Shown here in pieces: positions 35,661 to 45,602 of a stretch of 64,000 nucleotides of DNA. The DNA comes from Mermis nigrescens. Its lineage: Eukaryota > Nematoda > Enoplea > Mermithida > Mermithidae. The notes beneath the pieces were generated by a model, which saw only the letters and a program-made list of their open reading frames with translations, searched no databases and was not told the DNA's origin. The stretch spans positions 612,862 to 676,861 of the forward strand of contig JAVLUZ010000771.1 in NCBI GenBank assembly GCA_036768485.1, given 5' to 3'. Position numbers and translations under genes: made by a program. Positions within the stretch are counted from its first letter, which is position 1. Each line of letters opens with the position of its first letter.

Positions 35661-36799
35661 AGGGAGTAGTCACAAAACGTTCTCAAGTGTGTCGCAAAAG
35701 AACATTGAAGACACTTTCATGACTATTAATTAATCAATGTATTATTTATTTAATGGAATCTTGACCTTCCACAATGCTCTGGCGTAAAATATAACAGTGT
35801 AAACTTTACACCTACATGGCCGACTCAATAGTGTGCATGAAAAACTGCAAAAAATTTATTTAAATCTTCCGAAATTAAGTAATCAAAATACTCGCCATCG
35901 CAATCGAAATTACAACGGAAAATCTGCAGAAACGCGCATAGGCTGCAGAATGCGAACGCACGTCAACGCGAATGATATGATCAGATAGAACTGCCCAATA
36001 TTTTTCCAATGACATGTTGTCAATTATAGGACAGAGTATGTCTAAAAATACATTAAGGATTAGAGAATTCGGTTTGAGTTTTTTCCGTATTTACACCGAC
36101 AAATAAGATCGAGTACGTATCAATTTTTCAAAAGATATTAAGCAACATATGTGTAATTAGGTGTACAATGTTTCTGCATAAGAAGTTAGTTGTTCTACTA
36201 AGCATGCACAGCATGGCCGATCTACAGCGAGGTCAACCGATCTTGGGGAGGGGTCCATAATTAAGATTTTTCAGACCAAAATGATCTCAACGAGTAATGC
36301 TGCCTAATTGTAAACTGAACATTGAATTTTCCGCTTTTAATCTTTTTTTCTTAATAGGTGAGTGACTGGCAAGAAGCTGATAAGAATCATTGGTGCTCAA
36401 AATTATGACTTTTTGTAACATATCTGTTATAAAATTACGGATTTATGTCTTATTTATCGTAAGTGATGCAAAATCAAGGTCGCTTCTCTTGAGTAGAGGC
36501 CACAAATTTTTTTTGAGCCTACGCTCGAATTTAATTCTTTTTGGCTCTCTGGAAAATGTCAGATTCTCAGCGGAGAATTGATTCGAAAAAGTACAAAATA
36601 AGGTTTTATCATGAATTACTAATGAGTAGACATTATGGCAAAAACCACTCGTTTTGGGAGAAATTTAATGGCAAAATGATGCACACTGAAATTGGAAATT
36701 TTAACGCATCTAAAACGATTACGGGAACCTGAATTTATCGAAGAAAAGAAAAATCACAAAAAATGAATCAATAATTAATTAACTTAAAAAAACACCGAT

Positions 36800-37724
36800 T
36801 TTTCCAGTATTAAAAATTAGTTCACAAGATATATTTATTTTGTTCCCACCTCTAACAGAGGATTTTCGGTGTTATGATCACACGGATATGATTGACATGT
36901 GATGCGTCAATTTGCTTTTGCACAAATTCCTTCAATCGACCGATTATTCGAAAATTTTGCTATCTGGTATCATACCGACGCCACAATGAGTAAGCCCAAG
37001 GGCAAATTCGTCGAAACAAAATAATATACTTAAATTTTTTTCCACTTTTCGAGATTTTTAAAAATGCCCACGGACGGAGAATTTTTAAAAACGTCGAAAA
37101 TTGTGCTTTTCTACTTCTTCCATCCAATTTTCGCACTCTATTTACCGTTAAAATTTTTTGGACCCCCAATCCAGACTCTATGCTAATGTATGCTTGTTTG
37201 TAGGTAGATCAGTTACTTACTAATCTTTGAATAATAAGGATCGACCAGAAATATGCTTTATTCGAAATCGATTTCGTCAAAGTTTTAAAAACAAAAACCT
37301 TCAAAATAAATATGAATACTACTTAAAATACAAATGAGAAAAATCAATTTTTTCACATTAATCATGGCACTAAATCTGAAAGGGATCAAATAAAAGTGGC
37401 TGATCAAATAACCTGGAGGACTCTTAAAAACATGGATAAAATCGTGCGTAATTTATACATTCAGAAAATGAAACACCTTAAAACCTTAATGACATTAAAT
37501 TTCTGTGAGTTAATATGGGCATTCTGATTAGTGTAAAAAATGTTATTTAAGCATATTTTTAAGTATATCATTCAAGTACATCATTTAAGCATTTCATTTT
37601 CTTGTTTATTGCGCAATACAGAGGGAGATCGTCCAAATTTGTTTTGAAAATATATAATTTTTCTCAAAAAATCAAAAACTGACAAGCTTTTTAAGCGATA
37701 TCATGTGAAACTTTAGTTTATCCG
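36800..37724. other. start of duplicated segment B
   Basis: Matches the start of segment C (about 45.64-46.5 kb) in the same orientation. Shared landmarks are a TTCCCACCTCTAACAGAGG-like stretch, AATATGAATACTACTTAAAA, and AAAAACATGGATAAAATCGT. No coding region is supported. Confidence 0.7.
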
Positions 37725-39673
37725 GGTGCTTAAACAACTTAAGTTTTCTATCGTTAATTACTAAAATAAAGATGCAAACCATTTTGAATACAAAAATAGA
37801 AGTAAAATCAAAAACGTTTTCTCTGATTGTCTTTTTTAAATGGTCGAATATCCTAACTTGAGCAATTTTGATGTTACGTAGAATCTCTTATTTTTCGATA
37901 TTTTCCCTTCTCTTTTAATTGCTTAAGCTTTATCCTGAGGTTCTGCGAAGTAGGTTCAAACTACGTTAGATACGTTTACTCATTTATTTATTATGGTGTT
38001 TTTGTGTTAATTTCAATATATATTACAGTATTTTTTAAAATTTATTTTACTATTTCTATTATTTCATTTATTTGTTTTGTATTTTTAATCCTTTTTTGCG
38101 ATGCTTTTTTTATTTAAATTTTTATCGTCCATATTTTTTATCATTTTTAATTTTTATAACTGTTTTATTTGAATATTTTTTTATTATACTTTATTCACTT
38201 TACTGGACATTTATTTTATGAGTATACAATTACTTAATACGGTGTTTTTATTTAATAAGTAAATAAATAAACGGAAAATCAGAGGACAATTAAAATAAAG
38301 TAGTTAAAGCCGGTTTTCGGCCTTGTTTGACGTTGAAAATTTTCTCAACTCCTTAAAATTAGGATTTATACCTTGCTGGACGTCAACGTTTTAGTATATC
38401 GCTGTTAGCACCAATTTACATTTCTTTATACCTAAATTTCGAACGTAACTCCACCTTTGAAGCTCCAATCTTCGTTGCTTGCTATTCCATAACTTCAAAA
38501 ACTCTTAAGGGAGCACCATACGTCTTCTGGGGGAGGGTTTAGAGGGATTTTGACCACCCTTAGAACGGCAACTAACTTCCCCTTGTAAAATAGCTGCAAC
38601 CCCCATCGCCCCATGGATTGTCGATTTTTCGTAAAATTTTTAAAAAGCGTGCCTTTTTAAGGATTTTTTGCCTTATTTTTGGCTCAAAAGTCTCAAATTT
38701 TCGGTGCTCAGCACCATATACACATATTTTGGCTATATTTTGTTCATTTAAATAGATTTTTAAATTTTTTAAATTTTTTTAAGTTTTAGAAAGTAAGATC
38801 ATTGTCCGAAACGTCAAAAAACAGTGTTTTAGACATGCACTTTTCGTTTTCTAGCCCAAAAAGGCACTTTTTAGAATTTTTGGGGTCTTTCCTCACTAGA
38901 ATTACAATGCTATACATGTATGGTGAGCGCAGTAATCTAAAATATCCGAAGTCCTGCCGTCATATGCGATTTTACATTTTGTATTTAATCGATTTCTCAC
39001 AGTTTAATACTTGTAATGTGATATATATTGAATTTTTTGTTCATAATTTTAAAAATTTAAAAAAAGCGTCCGATTGCGTTTAATAAGACATAAGTAGTTA
39101 AATGTGTGGAAAGTATTCCTAAACGCGTCTTCAGATTAGCTTTTCTTAGCTGATATTGCTTATAACGTAGCAAGAAGCTCATAAGCGCACGATTAAGTTG
39201 AATAATGTGAGATTTATCAAATGAATAAAATGCTACAGGACATTGAAAGCCCATAAAAGTTTCAAGCGTTTTATTACAAAATAGCAGTACAAAGAGATGT
39301 AATTCTACAAGACAATGTTCAAAACATTTGATTATGCGCATACAAGATAAAAAAATGATAATTCTTCTGAAAAAGTCATTGTGACGAAGCATTCAGTAAC
39401 GTTTTGTTGGCCTGAATTCATGATTAGGCTATTCTCAATTATTCAATCGTATCTAATGTTGCTTAGGTTTTTAAATTCAATGGATAAGTAGCAAAGTTTC
39501 AAGACTTATCATAATGCTATGGAAAGAATATTACTTTTTTCACACAAAAGAGCCGTATTATAAATTAACATTCTATCTGCGATTGTGAATGCGTAGAGAG
39601 TAAAAGGTTGACTGAGTATACAGAATAACTTTTACTTTCATTTCAAAAATATAAATAATAGAATAATAAATGA
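37725..39673 (-). repeat. left arm of a 1.95-kb inverted repeat
   Basis: Reverse complement of 39774-41737, from the GGTGCTTAAACAACTTAAG boundary to AATAATAAATGA at the gap. Many substitutions and indels separate the arms. Segments A and C lack this arm and run directly from the 37.72-kb sequence into the right-arm sequence. Confidence 0.92.
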
Positions 39674-39773
39674 NNNNNNNNNNNNNNNNNNNNNNNNNNN
39701 NNNNNNNNNNNNNNNNNNNNNNNNNNNNNNNNNNNNNNNNNNNNNNNNNNNNNNNNNNNNNNNNNNNNNNNNN
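39674..39773. other. assembly gap of 100 N
   Basis: Exactly 100 undetermined bases, a conventional placeholder for a gap of unknown size. It sits at the centre of an inverted repeat. Confidence 0.99.
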
Positions 39774-40861
39774 TCATTTATTATTCTATTATTTATATTT
39801 CTGAAATGAAAGTAAAAGTTATTCTGTATACTCAGTCAACCTTTTACTCTCTACGCATACATAATTGCAGATCGAGATGTTAATTTATAATACGGCTCTT
39901 TTTGCGTGAAAAAGTAATATTCTTTCTATAGCATTATGATAAGTCGTCGAAATTTGCTACTTATCCACTGAATGTAAAAACCTAAGCAACATTAGATACG
40001 ATTGAATAATTAACAATAGCCTAATCATGAATTCAGGCCAACAAAACGCTCTGAATGCTTCGTCACAATGACTTTTTCAGAAGAATTATCATTTTTTATC
40101 TTGTATGCGCATTATCAAATGTTTTGAATATTGTCCCGTAGAATTACGTCTCTTTGTACTGCTATTTTGTAATAAAACGCTTTGGAACTTTTATGGGCTT
40201 TCAATATCCTGTAGCATTTTATTCATTTGATTAATCTCTCATTATTCAACTTAATCGTGCGCTTATGAGCTTCTTGCAACGTTAAAAGCAATCTAAGCTA
40301 AGAAAAGCTAATCTAGAAAACGCATTTAGGAATACTTTTCGCACATTTACCTACTTACGTATTATTAAACGCAATCAGACGCTTTTTTAAATTTTTTAAA
40401 AATTATGTGAGAAATTGATTAAACACAAAATGTAAAATCGCATATGACAGCAGGACTTCGGATATTTTAGATTACTGCGCTCACCATACATGTATAGCAT
40501 GGAAATTCTGGGGGAGGAAAGGCCCCAAAAATTCTAAAAAAGCCTTTTGGGCTAGAAAACGAAAAGTGCATGTCTAAAACGCTGTTTTTCGACGTTTCGG
40601 ACAATGATCTTACTTTCTAAAACTTGAGAACATTTCAAAAAATTTGAAAACATCGATTTAAATGAATAAAATATTGCCAAAATATGTGTTTATGGCGCTG
40701 AGCACCGAAAAGTTGAGACTTTTTGAGCCAAAAATAAGCAAGCAAAAATCCTTAAAAAGGCACGCTTTTTAAAAATTTTACGGAAATATCGACAATCCTT
40801 GGGGCGATGGGGGTCGCAGCTATTTTAAAGGGGGGAAGTTAGTTGCCGTTCTAAGGGTGGT

Positions 40862-40899
<38 letters not shown>

Positions 40900-41737
40900 C
40901 TCTAAATTCTCCCCCCAGAAGATGTATGGTGCTCCCCTTAAGAGTTTTTAAAGTTATGGAATAGCAAGTGACTTGCTAAAATTAGAATTAATTTTAAGAT
41001 TGGAGCTTCAAAGGTGGAGTTACGTTCGAAATTTAAGTATAAAGAAATGTAAATTGGGTGCTAACAGCGATATACTAGAACGTTGACGACCAGCATGGTA
41101 TAAATCCTAATTTGAAGGAGTTGAGAAATTTTTCAACGTCAAACAAGGCCGAAAACCGGCTACGGCTACTTCATTTTAATTGTCCTCTGATTTTCCGTTT
41201 ATTTATTTATTCATTAAATAAAAAAACCGTGTCAGAGATTATTGTACATTCATAAAATAAATGTCCAGTAAAGTGAATAAGTATAATAAAAAATATTTAA
41301 ATACAGTAATAAAATTAAGAATAATAAAAAAATATGGACGATAAAAATTTAAATAAAAAAGCATCGCAAAAAAGGATTAAAAATACAAAACTAATTCATG
41401 AAATAATAGAAAGAGTAAAATGAATATTCAACAAATACTGTAATATATATTGAAATTAACACAAAAATACTATAATAAATAAATGAGTGAACGTATCTAA
41501 CGTAGTTTGAACCTACTTCGCAGACCTCGGGATAAAGCTTAAGCAATTAAAAGAAAGGGAAAATATCGAAAAATAAGAGATTCTACGTAACATCAAAGTT
41601 GCACAAGTTAGGATATTCGACCATTTAAACAAGACAATCAGAGAAAACGTTTTTGATTTTACTTCTTTTTTTATTAAAAATGGTTTGCATCTTTATTTTA
41701 GTAATTAACGATAGAAAACTTAAGTTGTTTAAGCACC
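39774..41737 (+). repeat. right arm of the inverted repeat; continuation of segment B
   Basis: Contains a MITE-like unit near 40486-40930 and a 35-A run at 40863-40897, where the left arm has only AAAA. Its orientation matches segments A (from about 30.6 kb) and C (from about 46.5 kb), so this is the ancestral direction. Confidence 0.92.
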
Positions 41738-42309
41738 TGAAATCAGCAGCATCAAAAATTTCTGTTAAATATATCAGAAATCTAACACGATTTCAAATTC
41801 AATGGGTTTAAGAAATAATTATAGAAAAACTCAGATTTCTGCAATTATTCTGCTCTTTATTTTTATACCTTACGTACCGTGAGTTCTCTAAACCTATGAC
41901 CATACATGGACAGCAATCAAATTTTGGGGATGACGAAATCGCGTGCAAAAAACGTCAGTAATTCAATTCTGGTAGGTCTAACTTATTTTGGAGGATTTCT
42001 GACTAAACGCGTCTGGAGCCTCAAACATCTTCGCTCTTCAAGCCCACGTGCGGTTTTGATAATCGAAAGCTTAAATACACTTTTTCATACATTTTTTTAA
42101 ATTAATAAAACAAGTACTAATATAGGCAGTTCCAAATTTGTTTCTCAAACAGTCTAGAATGTCATATATTTATGAACAGTTAGCAAATTCAGGGGGATCA
42201 GATGAAGGTGAAAATTGCCAAAAAATAGCACCAGAAATATAATTGTGAAAGGAGTATATCGATTTTGGATGTTCACCAGATTTTGAGGAGTCCAGACCTT
42301 TGATACACA

Positions 42310-42600
42310 GAATGGTCGATCTGGTGAGGGGCTGGGGTCTGCCGGTCAGGAGGGGTCAAAAATTGAGTTTTTTCAGGCCGAAACGACCTAAAAAATGTTA
42401 TAAGCGCTAAAATAACGTTAAAAAAAGTATGTATAATTTCAAACTTTGAAATCACTCAAGTGTTAAACTACGGTATTACACAGTTTCTTTCCAATTAAAA
42501 GCATCTAGAAGAAATTTTCCGATTTTCATCCATTCTTGGCCTTTATTTTGCCCCATTTTTCCCAGAAAATTTCCTATTTTTCTATTGTGAAGGTTTAGAC
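42310..42600 (-). mobile_element. MITE, family 3
   Basis: GGTCGATCTGGTGAGG at one end and TTTTCATCCATTCTTGGCC in the middle. It is immediately followed by another copy. Ends are approximate. Confidence 0.6.
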
Positions 42601-42890
42601 CACAGGTGCACACCATAACCGATCTGCGGATGGTCAGCCGGTCTGGGGGGTCAAAAGTTGAGCTTTTTTGGGGCCGATTTGGCCTCAAAAACTGGTATAA
42701 TGCTGAAATGGCGTTCAAACTACTTTATTACGCAGTTTTCGGTCGAAAGCACTTTTGAAGAAAGTTCTCAATATTTATCCGTTTTTGGCCTTCATTTGGC
42801 CTCATTTTTCCAAAAACATTTTTTCATTATTTCCGTTCTGGGGGTTCAGAACCCCCTCTACATTGCATGTGTGGTCTAGAACCCTTAAAC
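42601..42890 (-). mobile_element. MITE, family 3
   Basis: Starts near ACCGATCTGCGGATGG and ends near CATTGCATGTGTGGTC. It is in tandem with the preceding copy. Confidence 0.6.
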
Positions 42891-43051
42891 TCGCTTACCC
42901 CTTGCATTTCTGGTACAGCCTTCCCACGCCCATGTGTGGTCTCATAATGTTTGTACATACATAGTTACTCAGCTTGGAGATATTTAGACATTTAGAAAAA
43001 TGTATAAATCGTCACGTTTTTTTAAATTTAGGTCCTTCTTTTGTTTCAGTG

Positions 43052-43583
43052 ATGATGTTGTCGATCAAAATTACCCTAGTCGTCTTCGTATCTCTAGCAT
43101 TCCTTTCAGCCAGTAGCGTAACTGGCCTCCTGAATTTGTGGGAAGACGGTCAATTTTAAAAAATTTAAATTGATCTCCATTCTGGGCTTATTAGCTCAAA
43201 GAGTGTGTTAAGATCTATTCAAGCGGTCTTTCAGATACGCCCTGAAAAAAATTTTTTGAGGTTATATATGTAAAAAGTACTCATGCTGCCAAAATTTTGT
43301 TTTGCGGAGCTTGCCCCCCTAATTGTCCCCGTACAGCTACGCCCCTGCTTTCAACGATTCTTAAAGTCGATGCCGCAAATATTGCCGGAAAAAAGAATTA
43401 AACAAGAGGAGCAACGTCGAACCCACTCGGGGATTAAATCGCAAACGCGGGGGAGGCGCCCGAACTATGCCTCCTGAATATGGAGAAAATCCGTCCAGCA
43501 CAGGAATTAAACAATAATGTTGTTTCGTTTGTCTCAATCGCTATTGAAAATGAGGCTTATCCGAAACATTTGATGGAAGTTGA
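43052..43583 (+). pseudogene. secreted peptide precursor B, broken copy of gene A
   Basis: Exon 1 has ATG at 43052 or 43055 and encodes LSIKITLVVFVSLAFLSA, close to gene A. The MITE follows at the same codon (43111-43347). Exon 2 starts at 43337 in the same way but reaches an in-frame TAA about 20 codons in, because indels have removed the processing-site region. Homology to gene A continues in other frames to the position of its stop (43581-43583), including a TGTTGTTTCGTTTGTCTCAA remnant of the cysteine motif. A TTTGTTTCAG acceptor lies just before the ATG. Probably non-functional. Confidence 0.75.
43111..43347. mobile_element. hAT-like MITE at the intron position of peptide pseudogene B
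   Basis: 237 bp, with ends CAGTAGCGTAACTGG and CAGCTACGCCCCTG. Flanks CTTTCAGC (43103-43110) and CTTTCAAC (43348-43355) match at 7 of 8. It occupies the same codon position as the 373-bp copy in gene A, so it was inserted before the genes were duplicated and then lost internal sequence, or the other copy grew. Confidence 0.8.
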
Positions 43584-44429
43584 GACTGTCGTTTTAGAAA
43601 CCTTAATGTTTTATACTAATTATTTATTATAGTCCGCGAAATTCATTAAAAAATGTATATGAATTCGTCGTTTGAAATCTCAGAATAAGATCAAACAAAG
43701 CTACGATTGTACCTTGTGATTTTAGAGGACTTTTTGGCGCGAGCCACCAGAAATATGTTTTCAATTCAGGACATTCAATATTACATTCGTACGCACAACG
43801 AGTCGTAGACGATATTATACTTCAAAAAGAAGTTAGGCGATCGGTTTTTAAATATTTTTAGTACTTAATCTTTTTGTAACATTTATTAGCTGTGGAAATA
43901 CGGGAAAAACTCAAATCGAATCCTCTTTAATTCTACGTATTTCTTAAGTATGTTTCTCTTATAAATAACAATATGTCATTGAAAAAACATTGGACAGTTT
44001 CATTCGAGTTAATGCGCATTCGCACCAACAGAAGTTTCATCGGAGTTAACATCGACAATTTTTCTGCTTATTTAAATATTTTAATTTTTCAAAAAGACTT
44101 AGAAGCAACATTTGTGGAATTAGGGCGTAACAATGTTTCTGTGTATGATGTAAATTTACCTGATCTTAAAACGACAAACTCGAAACTGTCTTTTACTATT
44201 TTGTATTAATGTACGTGCGACTTATATTGCCTTATTTCCCAGAAAAATTTCATTATCGCATTAACATGGAAAAAACATTTTTTACAAAGTTGTTATTGTA
44301 AGAACATATTTTTGTTATGAAAGTATGGCCTTATGACTTAATCATCGCAAGCGACGTTTGCTTACGCTTTTTTATGCAAAATCATGGTCTTGACTTACTT
44401 GACTTAAGCTCTATAAACGATTATGTCAT
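43584..44429. other. non-coding DNA with inverted homology to 35.7-36.24 kb
   Basis: About 43750-44210 is an inverted, diverged copy of 35700-36240. GGAAATACGGGAAAAACTC near 43896 matches the complement near 36080. A 78-codon frame beginning MSLKKHWTVSF (43973-44209) lies in it. The other copy starts MSLEKYWAVLS but stops earlier, so a shared gene is possible but not demonstrated. No signal peptide is seen. Confidence 0.5.
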
Positions 44430-45602
44430 CTTCTGTAAAAGGCAATGAGCAACACGTTGTGGAGGCCAAGGGCAAGGCGTCTCGTATCATTCCACGCCAT
44501 TCATTTCGATTTAGGGCGGTTTTCTAAGCATCGGCTAATGAAAAATATAGTGTTTAGAGGTCTTGCGCCACCTGATTCGACCATGTTTTCTTTGGGGCGT
44601 TTCTTGCCATTTTCCAATTTGTTGGTTTAACAGCCGTTAAGCATTGGAATGTTAGTCTAAAGTCCTCCATTCGACTCACATGACCGAACCATTTAAGTCG
44701 CTGTCTTTTAATGTGTGTTCCAATTGTAGTTTGGTTTTGGCTAGTATGTAGAACGTCCTCGTTTTTCCATCGATCTCTCAGTGTAACATAGAGTATTTTA
44801 AGTAGGCAGCGAAGTTGGAATCGTTCCAGTAAATTTAGGTCTCTTTTGAGAAGTGTCCATGATTCTGAGCCGTATAATAAGATGGTACGTATTGAGGCAT
44901 TGAAAATTCGCATTTTTGTCGAGATTGCTATGGACTGCTGGCTCCACAGGCATTTTTTAATGATGCGAAAGCTGCAGAGGCCAAACAATGCAACTTTTAA
45001 CATCCTTTGTGGCTGCTACGCTTTGGCTATCTAAGATAGACCTAAGATATTTGAAAGCGTCCACCTTCTTGACTGGGTTGTTGTCTAAAGTTAGCGCGGC
45101 CTACTAGGTGCCAGTGTAGATAAATTTGGTCTTTTCAACATTAATAGTTAAACCGAGTGTGCTGGCAATATTTGTCATATCAGTCAGAGTTTCTTGGGCC
45201 CTTTGAATTGTATCAGTCAAAAATACAATATTATCTGCATAGGCTAAATCCGTGAGATTAAAGCTTTTCCCCATTTGGGCGTCAGGCCTATCCTTGAACA
45301 TTTTTGAGTATCCAGTCCATGACCACGTTGAAAAACATTGGCGATATTACACATCCTTGTTAAACGCCTGTTGTTATTGAGAATGGTGATGATATGTTTC
45401 CCTGATATTTAACTCTGCTTGTGCCACCTTCATAAAAGGATTTTAATATGCTCAGTATAGCATATGGTATAGTTTCGGCCTTGAGGGCGCACCATAGCAA
45501 TTCTTGGTCTACGCTATCAAATGCGCAAGAGAAGTCAACAAAAACCATACAAGTTTTTTTGCAACGTAGTCGCATTTCAGCAGTTTGTCGTAGGGTAAAC
45601 AT
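44430..45602 (-). pseudogene. non-LTR retrotransposon reverse transcriptase, 5'-truncated and frameshifted
   Basis: Three minus-strand frames in order carry RT landmarks: FVDFSCAFDSVDQELLWCAL (45360-45602), LAYADNIVFLTDTIQ with the YADD-type catalytic motif altered to YADN (45104-45301), and C-terminal LLYGSESWTL followed by RQRLKWFGHVSRM (44554-45003). These are typical of LINE reverse transcriptases in animal genomes. The fingers half and the endonuclease are missing, as expected for 5' truncation on insertion. Clade not assigned. Inactive. Confidence 0.88.

Larger units (their letters stand above)
33839..36799. other. intergenic DNA with low-complexity blocks
   Basis: No gene supported. 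It contains minisatellite sequence (to about 33928), a G-rich then C-rich block (34978-35240, with GGGGCGAAAG and CCCACCGTCCCAAC repeats), a fragment of the foldback element (35471-35660), and a segment (about 35700-36240) that reappears inverted at 43.75-44.21 kb. A family-3 MITE fragment lies near 36210-36290. Confidence 0.65.
41738..43051. other. non-coding DNA before the 43-kb peptide pseudogene
   Basis: Continues duplicated segment B. It contains a MITE-like block (about 41900-42050) and two family-3 MITE copies (about 42310-42600 and 42601-42890, both reverse). The last 150 bp match the sequence before peptide gene A (CCCATGTGTGGTCTCATA and AATCGTCACGTTTTTTTAAA). Confidence 0.7.

Noticed and set aside
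41906..42100. A 64-codon frame and similar short frames at 42.3-42.9 kb
   Set aside because: They fall in MITE-like repeats that recur at 26, 27, 52 and 56 kb.
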